Part shown: in pieces, positions 25,571 to 34,759 of the stretch | Position numbering within the stretch: the stretch's first letter is position 1 | How the letters are laid out: the number at the start of each line of letters is the position of its first letter | Origin: Bacteroidales bacterium | Lineage (GTDB): Bacteria > Bacteroidota > Bacteroidia > Bacteroidales > UBA10428 | DNA length: 55,533 nt | Assembly (NCBI GenBank): GCA_035299085.1 | Contig: DATGXG010000018.1 | Location: 1-55,533, forward strand | Reading direction: 5' to 3' | Program-made: the position numbers and the translations under genes | The notes under the pieces: generated by a model | The model's input: the letters and a program-made list of their open reading frames with translations, nothing else | Told to the model about the DNA's origin: nothing | The model's database searches: none

Positions 25571-26983
25571 TCAACCGTTTTTCAGGCTTAGCAAGGCTAC
25601 GTTTTCCACATGGTGTGTAAATGGGAACATGTCCACGGGCTGACTTTTCAACACGGTATACCTGTCTGAAAGCATCTCAATATCACGAGCCTGAGTGGCA
25701 GGGTTACAGCTTACATAAACAATTCTTGACGGTGCAGCCTCAGAAATCGCTTTAACCACATCGGCATGCATTCCGTTCCTGGGAGGATCGGTTATTATAA
25801 CATCCGGATGGCCCTGTGCGCTTATAAACCCCGGTGTAAGAATGGCCCGTATGTCGCCGGCAAAAAAGGATGCATTCGCGATCTGGTTCAGGTCAGCATT
25901 GATTTTTGCATCGGCAATAGCCTCATCCACGTATTCAATTCCGGTTATATGCCGGCTGTGTTTAGCCAGAAACAGGGCAATGGTGCCGGTTCCGGTATAT
26001 AAATCGTAAACGGTCTCGCTGCCGTTTAATGCTGCAAAATCACGGACAACGGAATAAAGCCGGTGAGCCTGCGCGGTATTGGTTTGGAAGAATGATTTGG
26101 GAGATATCCTGAATTTAAGATCCTCCATCTCCTCGATGAGGTGATCAGCACCATTGAAAAGTTCCACTGTAAGGTCGTTCAGTGTGTCATTGGCTTTTCC
26201 GTTAATCACATACATGAGCGAAGCGATTTCGGGAAAGTTCTGCGAGAGTTCGTTCAGCAATTTGTTTATCGGTTCCATTTCCCTTTTGAAAAATGAAACG
26301 ATGACCATCACCTCACCCTTAAGATTATTGCGTATTGTGAGATTTCGCAACAAACCCTGCTGATTGATCAGGTCGAAAAATTCAAGAGAATGATCCAGGG
26401 CGTATTGCTTAACAAACTCACGGATGCGGTTTGAAGGTTCCGGTTGCAGATAACATTCCCTGATGTCAAGAACTTTATCGAATCTACCGGGGATATGGAA
26501 GCCCAGTCCTCTTCTCTCAATACCGTGATCTCCTGATTGTATCTCAGCTGTTGTAAGCCACCTGTTATTTGAAAAGGTATATTCCAGTTTGTTCCTGTAA
26601 CCCGTCTGCTTTTCTGATCCCAACGCCGGTAAGACAGTGCCAGGATTAACCCTGCCTATCCTTTCGAGCATATCTTTCACCTGTCTTTGTTTGTAGGCAA
26701 CCTGTTCAGCATACGGCAGGTGCTGCCACTTACAGCCTCCGCAAACCCCGAAATGAGTGCAGAACGGTTTACTTCGGTTTTCAGAATATTTGTGGAATTT
26801 GACAGGGTATCCTTCCATAAAGCGTTTCCGTTTGCGGATAACCTGCACATCTACAATGTCTCCCGGCACACACTGGGTGACAAAAACAACCATTCCGTTA
26901 AGATGCCCGAGAGCCTTGCCCTCAGCAGCCACGTCGGTTATTAAAACCGCTTCAAGCAACGGTTTGGTCTTCGATCGGCTCAT
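25571..26983 (-). CDS. rlmD: 23S rRNA (uracil-C5)-methyltransferase RlmD family
   Basis: The 470-residue protein has an N-terminal TRAM domain (residues 8-65), then the iron-sulfur Cys cluster CTHFGVCGGCKWQH near residue 72. The SAM motif VYDLYTGTGTIALFLAK lies near 318, with the downstream motifs ITDPPRNGM and the catalytic-Cys region IVYVSCNPATQARD. This is the RlmCD/RumA/TrmA superfamily with a Fe-S cluster, which methylates U1939 (and perhaps U747) of 23S rRNA. The exact target in this organism cannot be told from the sequence. A TATCTTTG -7-like element lies at 27007-27000 on the minus strand, just before the start. Confidence 0.9.
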   Translation of the reverse strand: MSRSKTKPLLEAVLITDVAAEGKALGHLNGMVVFVTQCVPGDIVDVQVIRKRKRFMEGYPVKFHKYSENRSKPFCTHFGVCGGCKWQHLPYAEQVAYKQRQVKDMLERIGRVNPGTVLPALGSEKQTGYRNKLEYTFSNNRWLTTAEIQSGDHGIERRGLGFHIPGRFDKVLDIRECYLQPEPSNRIREFVKQYALDHSLEFFDLINQQGLLRNLTIRNNLKGEVMVIVSFFKREMEPINKLLNELSQNFPEIASLMYVINGKANDTLNDLTVELFNGADHLIEEMEDLKFRISPKSFFQTNTAQAHRLYSVVRDFAALNGSETVYDLYTGTGTIALFLAKHSRHITGIEYVDEAIADAKINADLNQIANASFFAGDIRAILTPGFISAQGHPDVIITDPPRNGMHADVVKAISEAAPSRIVYVSCNPATQARDIEMLSDRYTVLKSQPVDMFPFTHHVENVALLSLKNG

Positions 26984-27072
26984 AATTTTTAATGAATCGC
27001 AAAGATAATCGGAAGAGAATCACATTGTGTATTTTTTCTTAACTTCAGCCCTGTTTCTAAATAAAATTAAGG

Positions 27073-27921
27073 ATGAAAACAACTTTCAGCATTTTCGCAT
27101 TTGTATTTGCATTGCTTATGTCATGCAATACTATCGTTAAAAAGCAGGATGCAAAACAGGCTATTGCAGCCACGGATTCAGTTGTGGATTCAAATACTGT
27201 AAGAACCCTTAAAGAATACTTCAGCAACGGGAAAATAAAGACGGAAACTGAAGCCAAAGGCAACCTTCGCCATGGTCTTACAAAAAACTACGACCGCGAT
27301 GGCCGTTTACTCTCGCAGGTGAATTATGTAAACAACACCCGTGAGGGAATGGCGACGAACTTTTATGCCGTATCAGGTAAAGTGAATTCCACCCTTGTTT
27401 ATAAGAATGGAATCAAAGAGGGTGATGAAATCTGGTATTATGAAGATGGTCAACAACCTTACAGGGTTACTCCTTATGTAAAAGGTTATGCCAACGGCAT
27501 ACAGAAGTATTATTATGAAGATGGCAAAATAAAAGCTGAAGTTCCTGTTAAAAACGGCAATCCGGGGGTTGGACTGAAGGAATACAAGCCTGATGGAACA
27601 CTGATTACCGAATACCCCACCCTTAAAATCACACAAAAGGATTTTCTGAGACAGGCTAATAAAATAATTTTGCAGATTGAGCTTTCTGATCCTTCCGCAC
27701 AGGCCAAGTTTTACAGGGGTGCTCTTGACGGCGGCAAATATTTGTCGGACCAGATGCTTGTACTGGCCATTCAAAACGGTATTTCACAGGTCGACTTCAA
27801 TGTTCCCCCGGGATCGGCGCTGAATCAGAAAGTGGTAATAACGGCCAATATCAAAACAAAATTCGGGAATCCCCTGATTGTTTCACGTACCTTTACAGCA
27901 AGCGCCGTCAATAATAACTAA
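27073..27921 (+). CDS. YwqK/MORN-repeat lipoprotein
   Basis: The 282-residue lipoprotein (signal MKTTFSIFAFVFALLMSC, lipobox Cys at 18) has MORN-like repeats of the YwqK type: EYFSNGKIKTETEAKGN, NYDRDGRLLSQVNYVNN, WYYEDGQQPYRVTPYVKG and YYYEDGKIKAEVPVKNG. A C-terminal beta-rich domain of about 85 residues follows. YwqK proteins are named as putative antitoxins in databases, but an exported lipoprotein in Bacteroidetes is more likely a surface protein. It lies 9 bases upstream of gldF and may be part of its transcript. Confidence 0.8.
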   Translation: MKTTFSIFAFVFALLMSCNTIVKKQDAKQAIAATDSVVDSNTVRTLKEYFSNGKIKTETEAKGNLRHGLTKNYDRDGRLLSQVNYVNNTREGMATNFYAVSGKVNSTLVYKNGIKEGDEIWYYEDGQQPYRVTPYVKGYANGIQKYYYEDGKIKAEVPVKNGNPGVGLKEYKPDGTLITEYPTLKITQKDFLRQANKIILQIELSDPSAQAKFYRGALDGGKYLSDQMLVLAIQNGISQVDFNVPPGSALNQKVVITANIKTKFGNPLIVSRTFTASAVNNN

Positions 27922-27930
27922 GCATTTACA

Positions 27931-28659
27931 ATGTACTCGCTATTTATAAAGGAAATTAAAAGCTTTTTCAATTCTCTCACAGGATACATTGTAATAGTAG
28001 TTTTTCTTTTAATTAACAGCCTGTTCATGTGGGTATTCAAAGGCCCGATGAATTTACCGGAGGGAGGTTACGCAACCATTGACACGTTATTTTATATTGC
28101 ACCGTGGGTGTTTCTGATGCTGATTCCGGCACTTACTATGAGAAGTTTTTCAGAGGAAAAGCGTTCGGGCACTCTTGATCTGCTTCTCACAAGGCCGCTT
28201 TCATCCGTCAGGATTGCTATTGCCAAGTATTCGGCCACCCTTGTTCTGATTATCCTTGCGCTTCTTCCGACTCTTATTTACTATATTTCGATAATCCTGC
28301 TGGGTAATCCGGTCGGCAATATTGATCATGCGGGAACATGGGGTTCCTATGTCGGTTTGTTGATGCTGGCTGCTGCCTATGCATCCATCGGCATTTTTTG
28401 CTCCTCACTTACTGATAACCCGGTTATTTCGTTTATGGTTTCGGCCATTATCAGTTTATTTGTCTGTTACGGGTTTGAACAGATTTCAAGCCTCTTTTCA
28501 GAAGGAAAAGCAGGAAGCTTTTTTATTACTCTTGGAATAATGGATCATTACCGGTCGATGAGCCGTGGAGTGATCGACACAAGAGATGTTGTGTATTTCC
28601 TGGCACTGATTTCGATATTTATGTTGATGACCAAAACCAGTCTGGAATACCGAAAATAG
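27931..28659 (+). CDS. gldF: Gliding-motility ABC transporter permease GldF
   Basis: The 242-residue permease has six predicted membrane helices and the ABC-2 motif MRSFSEEKRSGTLDLLLTRP near residues 70-89. It is followed directly by gldG, which is diagnostic. GldF, GldG and the ATPase GldA form a transporter linked to gliding in flavobacteria; Bacteroidales that do not glide also keep gldFG. gldA is not in this window. Confidence 0.9.
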   Translation: MYSLFIKEIKSFFNSLTGYIVIVVFLLINSLFMWVFKGPMNLPEGGYATIDTLFYIAPWVFLMLIPALTMRSFSEEKRSGTLDLLLTRPLSSVRIAIAKYSATLVLIILALLPTLIYYISIILLGNPVGNIDHAGTWGSYVGLLMLAAAYASIGIFCSSLTDNPVISFMVSAIISLFVCYGFEQISSLFSEGKAGSFFITLGIMDHYRSMSRGVIDTRDVVYFLALISIFMLMTKTSLEYRK

Positions 28660-28667
28660 CAATCCGA

Positions 28668-30368
28668 ATGAACAAGAGAATAAAAAACCCGGTATTAAGG
28701 CTGTTGCTTACTATTGCTGCAATAATTGCAGTAGCCTGGCTGCTGTCTGTTAAATATTACCGTTTCGACCTTACATCGGAAAAGAGATATACACTTTCAC
28801 CCTTTACCCGTGAAACACTGAAGAACCTGAAAAATGAAGTCAGTATTACGGTTTACCTTACCGGAGACCTTAATATCCCGTTCTATAAGATGAAACAAAG
28901 GCTGCAGGAAACCCTGGATGAATTCAGGGTGTATGCAGGTAAAAAGCTGACCTATGAGTTTGTTAATCCCTTTGAAGGAAAAGACTCAAAGGAAACGGAT
29001 AAATTCCTCAATTCACTGGTTGATAAGGGATTGAAGCCTACAAACATTCTGGATAACGACAAAGAAGGCGGATCTTCTGAGAAGGTTATCATTCCCGGAG
29101 CGCTTGTACACTATAAAAACGTTGAAATTCCGGTTAACCTGCTCAAGAATAACCCCGGATCAGGTGCCGAGCAAAACATCAATAGTTCAATCGAAAGCTT
29201 TGAATTCGAATTCATGAGGGTTATCAGTTCCCTTGCAGCAGATTCCACTGAAAGAGTGGCATTTCTTGAAGGACAGGGAGAATTCAATGAATACCAGGTT
29301 AAAGATATTACCAATGAATTAGGCTGGAACTTTCAGGTAGACAGAGGAAAAATCAATGGCAGGCCTGGAGTGCTTGATCAGTACAAGGCAGTGATCATCG
29401 CCGGTCCGACGCAGGCGTTTAATGAAAAGGACAAGTTTGTACTGGACCAGTATGTGATGAAGGGCGGAAAGCTGTTATGGTTCATTGATATGGTTGATGC
29501 CAGCCTTGACAGTATAAGTGGCGGAAATCCGAAAGTAGCGCTTATCAGGAGCCTGAACATTGAGGATTTGTTGTTCCGGTATGGAGTAAGGATCAACCCG
29601 GTGCTGGTGCAGGATGTTCAATGTGCAACAGTTCCTGTGAATGTGGCTCTTATGGGCAATGCACCTGATTTCAGACCTGCTCCGTGGCTATATTCACCAT
29701 TACTCACAGCGCCTGTAAATAATCCGGTAACCCGTAATCTCACCATGATAAAAGCTGAGTTTGCCGGGTCAATTGACACCATTGAAGCCCGGAAAGGAAT
29801 TAAGAAAACGGCGCTTCTGCGAACATCTCAATATTCAAGGGAAGTGGCTGCCCCTGTGATGATCACGCTGGATGAGGTAAGGCTAACGCCCAGGCAACAG
29901 GATTTCACAAGGAGTTTTATTCCTCTTGCCGTATTGCTAGAAGGGTCATTTGAATCGGCTTTTAAAAACAGGATGACCGGCTCATTGTTCCCGGATACTA
30001 CTGTGGATGTCATTGGTAACGGGAAACCTTCGTCGATGCTTGTTGTAGCCGATGCCGACATGATCAGGAACGAAATAAAGCCTACTCCCAAAGGTATAAT
30101 GGTTGCCCCGCTTGGCTTTGACCGGTTCACTTCAAGGACCTATGGAAACAAGGACTTCATTGTTAATGCTGTTCACTATATGACAGGACACAGGGGATTG
30201 ATTAACCTGCGTTCGAGGGAAATTGCCATCCGGTTGCTGGATAAGGCAAAGCTGAAAACCGAAAGGAAAAAGTGGGTGGTTATCAATATCTTAGTGCCTC
30301 CGCTTGTTGTTATATTAGCCGGTTTGATTTATACGTGGTTGAGAAAAAAGAAATTTTCACGGTTATAA
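28668..30368 (+). CDS. gldG: Gliding-motility ABC transporter substrate-binding protein GldG
   Basis: The 566-residue protein has an N-terminal helix (LRLLLTIAAIIAVAWLLSV), the motif RFDLTSEKRYTLSPFTRETL typical of GldG/IflA-type proteins, a large periplasmic domain and a C-terminal helix (VINILVPPLVVILAGLIYTWL). It follows gldF by 8 bases. The length and both membrane anchors fit the family. Confidence 0.92.
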   Translation: MNKRIKNPVLRLLLTIAAIIAVAWLLSVKYYRFDLTSEKRYTLSPFTRETLKNLKNEVSITVYLTGDLNIPFYKMKQRLQETLDEFRVYAGKKLTYEFVNPFEGKDSKETDKFLNSLVDKGLKPTNILDNDKEGGSSEKVIIPGALVHYKNVEIPVNLLKNNPGSGAEQNINSSIESFEFEFMRVISSLAADSTERVAFLEGQGEFNEYQVKDITNELGWNFQVDRGKINGRPGVLDQYKAVIIAGPTQAFNEKDKFVLDQYVMKGGKLLWFIDMVDASLDSISGGNPKVALIRSLNIEDLLFRYGVRINPVLVQDVQCATVPVNVALMGNAPDFRPAPWLYSPLLTAPVNNPVTRNLTMIKAEFAGSIDTIEARKGIKKTALLRTSQYSREVAAPVMITLDEVRLTPRQQDFTRSFIPLAVLLEGSFESAFKNRMTGSLFPDTTVDVIGNGKPSSMLVVADADMIRNEIKPTPKGIMVAPLGFDRFTSRTYGNKDFIVNAVHYMTGHRGLINLRSREIAIRLLDKAKLKTERKKWVVINILVPPLVVILAGLIYTWLRKKKFSRL

Positions 30369-30496
30369 GACCGTTGAAAAAAAATGATTTTTCGCGTCCA
30401 AGACAATCCTTTTTTTTTTGTAATATTGGTACCCTTACGACACCACGTAAGTAGCAAGATAATAGCGTGTTTTATTAATAGTTAAAAACTCTGTAC

Positions 30497-31627
30497 ATGA
30501 AATTTGTAGTATCAAGCATTGATCTGTTGAACCATCTTCAGGCATTAAGCCGTGTGATCAGTTCGAAAAATACTCTACCGATACTCGACAATTATCTTTT
30601 CAAACTGGATGGAAAAACCCTTGAAGTGACTGCTTCGGACCTGGAAACTACAATGGTTACCACACTTGAACTCGAAAACACTGATGGTTCGGGCAACATA
30701 GCCATTCCTGCCAAACTGATTACGGATTCATTGCGTGAATTCCCTGATCAGCCACTGACATTCACAATCAATAATGATTCTTTTGCTGTAACCATCAGTT
30801 CCGAGAATGGCCAGTTTTCGGTAATGGGCCAGCACGGCGACGATTTTCCGCAGTTGCCACGCATAAAACCAGAGAGAACGGTTTCATTAAAGATTTCAGC
30901 CGTTTCATTTGTAAGCGGTATTACAAGCACTCTTTTCGCAACGGCAGATGATGAACTCAGGCCTGTCATGAACGGCATTTTCATGGAACTCAGTCCTTCA
31001 GACATTACCTTCGTAGCATCAGACGCTCATAAGCTGGTGCGTTACAAACGTACGGATGTAACTTCCGATGCAGGTGCTTCCTTTATTCTGCCCAAGAAAC
31101 CTGCTGCCCTGTTGAAAAACCTGCTGTCAAAGGGAAATGAAGAAGTGAGCATCCAATTCGACGATAAAAATGCTTTCTTCTCAACACCTTCTTTTAAAGT
31201 GGTTTGCCGGCTTGTGGAAGGTAATTACCCAAGCTACAATTCGGTAATTCCAACCAACAATCCGAACAAACTGCTGATCGACAGGGTTAAATTGCTGAAC
31301 ACGGTTCGCCGCGTTTCCGTATTTTCAAACCAGGCCAGTAACCTGATCCGTATGTCGCTTAAAGGAAACAGGCTTACTGTATCGGCACAGGACATTGATT
31401 TTGCCACCTCTGCCGTAGAGGAACTTGCTTGCCAGTACAATGGCGATGATCTTGAAATCGGCTTCAAATCTACATTTCTTGTTGAGATTCTTACGAACAT
31501 TCAATCATCGGATGTGTCAATCGAATTATCCGATGCATCGAGGGCAGGGCTTTTCATTCCCTTTAACAAGGAGAATGAAAGTGAAGATGTGCTGATGCTG
31601 CTGATGCCGATGATGATCAATTCGTAG
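30497..31627 (+). CDS. dnaN: DNA polymerase III beta subunit (sliding clamp)
   Basis: The 376-residue protein has the three-domain clamp pattern. Domain 1 starts MKFVVSSIDLLNHLQALSRVIS with KNTLPILDNYLF and ASDLETTM. Domain 2 has ELRPVMNGIFMELSPSDITFVASDAHKLVRY. Domain 3 ends with DVLMLLMPMMINS, close to the usual MP(M/V)R-type terminus. The gene is not next to dnaA. The upstream 128-base gap has an oligo-T run (30410-30420) but no clear promoter. Confidence 0.96.
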   Translation: MKFVVSSIDLLNHLQALSRVISSKNTLPILDNYLFKLDGKTLEVTASDLETTMVTTLELENTDGSGNIAIPAKLITDSLREFPDQPLTFTINNDSFAVTISSENGQFSVMGQHGDDFPQLPRIKPERTVSLKISAVSFVSGITSTLFATADDELRPVMNGIFMELSPSDITFVASDAHKLVRYKRTDVTSDAGASFILPKKPAALLKNLLSKGNEEVSIQFDDKNAFFSTPSFKVVCRLVEGNYPSYNSVIPTNNPNKLLIDRVKLLNTVRRVSVFSNQASNLIRMSLKGNRLTVSAQDIDFATSAVEELACQYNGDDLEIGFKSTFLVEILTNIQSSDVSIELSDASRAGLFIPFNKENESEDVLMLLMPMMINS

Positions 31628-31634
31628 TACCTTC

Positions 31635-32420
31635 ATGAACCTCAATTTAAAAAATCCGCTGATTTTCTTTGATCTGGAAACTACAGGGATTGATGTGGCC
31701 GTAGACCGGATTGTTGAAATTTCGTACCTCAAGATATATCCGAACGGGGATGAGGAATCGAAAACAATGAAAATTAATCCTACTGTTCCCATTCCACCGA
31801 AGTCCACTGCCATTCATGGGATTACTGATGATGATGTAAAGTTTTCTCCGAAGTTTAGTGAAGTAGCCAAATCGCTTGCCAATACTTTTGAAGGATGCGA
31901 TTTTGCCGGATATAATTCTAATAAGTTCGATCTGCCCCTATTGGCTGAGGAGTTTTTGAGGGCCGGAACGGATATCGATCTAAAAAAGAGAAAATTTGTG
32001 GATATCCAGGTCATCTTTCACAAGCGGGAACAGCGCACATTAAGCGCAGCGTATAAGTTTTACTGTGAAAAGGAACTGATAAACGCTCACTCGGCCGAAG
32101 CGGACACCTATGCCACGTATGAGATACTGAAAGCCCAGCTCGACCGGTATACCGATCTCCCGAACGATGTTGATGAATTGTCAAAATATTCCTGCCAGAA
32201 CCAGAATGTGGATTTCCTGGGCAGGATCATTTACAATGAACAGGGCCAGGAAATCTTCAATTTTGGAAAATACAAAGGCCAGATTGTTGAGGAGATCTTT
32301 AGAAAAGACCAGGGATATTACGGATGGATGATGAACGGCCAGTTTCCGCTTCATACCAAAAACGTTCTCACGGCTATTAAGCTGCGGAGTGCGTTTGGAA
32401 AAAGTCCGTCATTGCGATGA
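31635..32420 (+). CDS. DnaQ-like 3'-5' exonuclease with C-terminal DUF3820-like domain
   Basis: The 261-residue protein has a DEDDh exonuclease domain: Exo I FFDLETTGIDVAVDRIVEIS (residues 11-30), HGITDDDV, Exo II AGYNSNKFDLPLL and Exo III HSAEADTYATYEIL. The last 55 residues (FNFGKYKGQIVEEI...GYYGWMMNGQFPLH) resemble DUF3820. It starts 7 bases after dnaN, so it is a good candidate for a proofreading or repair exonuclease acting with the clamp. Its last codons (SLR and stop) are written by a partial copy of the dispersed repeat terminus CCGTCATTGCGA. Confidence 0.88.
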   Translation: MNLNLKNPLIFFDLETTGIDVAVDRIVEISYLKIYPNGDEESKTMKINPTVPIPPKSTAIHGITDDDVKFSPKFSEVAKSLANTFEGCDFAGYNSNKFDLPLLAEEFLRAGTDIDLKKRKFVDIQVIFHKREQRTLSAAYKFYCEKELINAHSAEADTYATYEILKAQLDRYTDLPNDVDELSKYSCQNQNVDFLGRIIYNEQGQEIFNFGKYKGQIVEEIFRKDQGYYGWMMNGQFPLHTKNVLTAIKLRSAFGKSPSLR

Positions 32421-32426
32421 TATGAT

Positions 32427-32613
32427 CGTCATTGCGAGGAGCATGACAATATTTGATTTTAGCAGGATGTAAAGCGACGAGGCAATCTGCCCGAACAGGC
32501 ACACCGATGCAATGTGTATGGCTTGGTCAGGTCCTTCCTGTGCTGGCAGATTGCTTCGTCGCAATTATTTTTGTATAAATACTATTTGTTTTATCAAGCT
32601 CCTCGCAATGACG
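32427..32613. repeat. MITE-like dispersed repeat, copy 2 (intact ends)
   Basis: The element is bounded by perfect 16-bp inverted repeats: CGTCATTGCGAGGAGC (32427-32442) and GCTCCTCGCAATGACG (32598-32613). Inside them is an inverted pair, GCGACGAGGCAATCTGCC and GGCAGATTGCTTCGTCGC. A further partial terminus (CCGTCATTGCGA, 32406-32417) lies just before it. It has no coding capacity; frames read through it are spurious. Confidence 0.9.
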
Positions 32614-32645
32614 GGGCTTTGACTAACAGGCTAACAAACACCCCT

Positions 32646-33257
32646 ATGAAAATCATCTGCATCGGCCGCAACTATGTTGAACATGCGAAGGAGCTGAATA
32701 ACCCTCTTCCGTCAAAGCCTGTTTTTTTCATGAAGCCTGATTCGGCGCTGCTGCTGAATAACAACCCGTTTTTTCTTCCGGCCTTCTCGAATGAGATCCA
32801 TTACGAAGCTGAGATTGTGCTGAAAATAAGCCGGCTTGGAAAAAGCATCAAAAAGCAGTTCGCTCACCGCTATTATGAACAGGCCGGTGTGGGTATTGAT
32901 TTCACAGCCCGGGACCTGCAAGACGTATGCAAAAAGAATGGCCATCCGTGGGAAATTGCAAAGGCTTTTGATCAGTCGGCTGTAATAAACAAATTTGTCC
33001 CTATAGCCTCCGTGCCAGACCGGAATGCAATTAATTTCAGACTGGAAATTAACGGGAAGAATGTCCAGACCGGAAATACTCGTGATATGATCTTTTCATT
33101 CGATGACATTATTGAATATGTATCAAACTTCATCACACTGAAGACAGGAGACCTTATATTTACTGGCACACCGGCCGGAGTAGGCCCGGTTAAAATCGGG
33201 GATAACCTTGTGGCATCCATTGAAGATCAGGTAGTACTGGATTTTCATGTGAGGTAA
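32646..33257 (+). CDS. Fumarylacetoacetate hydrolase family protein
   Basis: The 203-residue enzyme starts at MKIICIGRNYVEHAKELN; an apparent 44-residue N-terminal extension is read-through of the dispersed repeat and is rejected. FAH-fold motifs are YEAEIVLKISRLGK (metal Glu pair), GIDFTARDLQDVCKKNG, PWEIAKAFDQSAV and FTGTPAGVGPV. Members are acylpyruvate hydrolases, oxaloacetate decarboxylases or isomerases; the short length fits the YcgM-like type. The exact substrate cannot be told. Confidence 0.88.
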   Translation: MKIICIGRNYVEHAKELNNPLPSKPVFFMKPDSALLLNNNPFFLPAFSNEIHYEAEIVLKISRLGKSIKKQFAHRYYEQAGVGIDFTARDLQDVCKKNGHPWEIAKAFDQSAVINKFVPIASVPDRNAINFRLEINGKNVQTGNTRDMIFSFDDIIEYVSNFITLKTGDLIFTGTPAGVGPVKIGDNLVASIEDQVVLDFHVR

Positions 33258-33283
33258 AACCCGTGAATATTGAAAAAAAAACG

Positions 33284-33291
33284 TAGGTTTG
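33284..33291 (+). promoter_or_regulatory. Possible -7 element for the yicC-gmk-nadD operon
   Basis: TAGGTTTG fits TAnnTTTG and lies 16 bases before the yicC ATG; no -33 box at the usual distance. Confidence 0.35.
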
Positions 33292-33307
33292 TAAAAAAGA
33301 GCCGGGA

Positions 33308-34183
33308 ATGATACAATCGATGACAGGGTATGGGAAATCTACCTATGATTTGGGCGATAAAACAGTTATTTTCGAAATAAAATCCCTGAACAGCAAGCAG
33401 CTCGATTTATATATCAGGCTGCCCAACGGGTACAGGGAGAAGGAAATGGATATCCGCAATGAAATCTCCAGCCGGATCAAGCGCGGCAAAGTGGAAGTAA
33501 ATGTTTCTTTTGAATTCCGTGAGGGAAAACAGGCGACGCAGATTAATGCCGCCGTTGTAAAAGATTACTACACTCAGCTTAAGGAAATTGCTTCAGAAAT
33601 CGGACTGTCGGATCACGAGCCCATATTGCAGTCAATTTTGCGGATGCCTGAAGCCCTGAATACGGATAAGCAGGGAGTGGATCCTGATGAATCGGAAAAG
33701 CTTATGTTATCGTTGAAGCATGCCATCGACGAACTCGATAAATACAGGAGCACAGAAGGGGCAGCGCTTGCATCGGACATTTCAGGCCGGATTGGTATGA
33801 TTGAAAATTACCTGCAGCACATAGCACCGTTTGAGAATGAAAGGACCGAATCAATCCGCAATAAATTAGGCAATTCGCTGCTTGATTTTATACCGCAGGA
33901 AAGCATTGATAAGAACCGGTATGAGCAGGAGCTAATCTATTACCTTGAAAAGCTGGATATTTCAGAAGAAAAAACACGCCTGAAACAGCATTGCAAATAT
34001 TTCATCGAAGTAATGGAGGAATCGGACCAGGTAGGCCGCAAGCTCGGTTTTGTGGCACAGGAAATAGGCCGTGAAATTAATACAATAGGTTCAAAAGCCA
34101 ATCATTCAGGCATTCAGAAACTGGTTGTCCTCATGAAGGATGAACTTGAAAAAATCAAGGAACAACTATTGAACGTGTTATAG
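33308..34183 (+). CDS. YicC/YloC family endoribonuclease
   Basis: The 291-residue protein begins with the hallmark MIQSMTGYGKSTYDLGDK and contains EIKSLNSKQLDLYIRLP. It ends with the conserved EEKTRLKQHCKYF and REINTIGSKANHSGIQKLVV motifs near the C-terminus. The E. coli and B. subtilis members cut RNA; the physiological role is still vague. The usual neighbour gmk follows after one base. Confidence 0.92.
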   Translation: MIQSMTGYGKSTYDLGDKTVIFEIKSLNSKQLDLYIRLPNGYREKEMDIRNEISSRIKRGKVEVNVSFEFREGKQATQINAAVVKDYYTQLKEIASEIGLSDHEPILQSILRMPEALNTDKQGVDPDESEKLMLSLKHAIDELDKYRSTEGAALASDISGRIGMIENYLQHIAPFENERTESIRNKLGNSLLDFIPQESIDKNRYEQELIYYLEKLDISEEKTRLKQHCKYFIEVMEESDQVGRKLGFVAQEIGREINTIGSKANHSGIQKLVVLMKDELEKIKEQLLNVL

Positions 34184-34184
34184 T

Positions 34185-34757
34185 ATGACAGGAAAAGTCA
34201 TCATTATTTCAGCACCTTCGGGGGCCGGCAAAACAACCATCGTGAGGCACCTGCTCGGCATAGAGGAGTTCAGACTTGCCTTTTCGGTTTCGGCATGCAC
34301 AAGGCCTCCGCGTGACGGAGAAATCAATGGCCGCGATTATTATTTTATTTCACCCGATCAGTTCAAAGCAAAGATTGATGACGGCTCATTTATTGAATGG
34401 GAAGAGGTATATAAGAACAGTTACTATGGAACGCTTAAATCGGAAGTTGAGCGGATATGGAATAACAATCAGCATGTTCTTTTTGACGTAGACGTTATGG
34501 GTGGTGTCAATCTCAAGCAAAAATTCGGAAACGATGCCCTGGCTGTTTTTGTCATGCCACCATCAATTGAAGTACTGAAGGAACGCCTTGAAAAACGGGG
34601 AACGGAGACTGCTGAGAAAATCACAAACCGTATCCATAAAGCCAGCCTTGAAATCAAGTTTGCGCGCAAGTTTGATATAACAGTTGAAAACGACATCCTT
34701 GAGAAGGCGCTGAAGGAAACTGAAAACCTTGTACGAAATTTTCTGAAGAACGAATAG
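34185..34757 (+). CDS. gmk: Guanylate kinase
   Basis: The 190-residue enzyme phosphorylates GMP to GDP. P-loop APSGAGKTT is at residues 10-18, followed by the GMP-binding motif CTRPPRDGEINGRDYYF and FIEWEEVYKNSYYGT. Lid motif is EKRGTETAEKITNRIHKA. It sits in the common yicC-gmk-nadD order with spacing of one to two bases. Confidence 0.95.
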   Translation: MTGKVIIISAPSGAGKTTIVRHLLGIEEFRLAFSVSACTRPPRDGEINGRDYYFISPDQFKAKIDDGSFIEWEEVYKNSYYGTLKSEVERIWNNNQHVLFDVDVMGGVNLKQKFGNDALAVFVMPPSIEVLKERLEKRGTETAEKITNRIHKASLEIKFARKFDITVENDILEKALKETENLVRNFLKNE

Positions 34758-34759
34758 TC

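Noticed and set aside
27073..27921. Toxin-antitoxin antitoxin (YwqK)
   Set aside because: The protein has a lipoprotein signal and no adjacent toxin gene.
32514..32645. N-terminal extension of the FAH-family gene
   Set aside because: These codons are the right half of the repeat; the conserved protein starts at MKIICIGRNYVEH.
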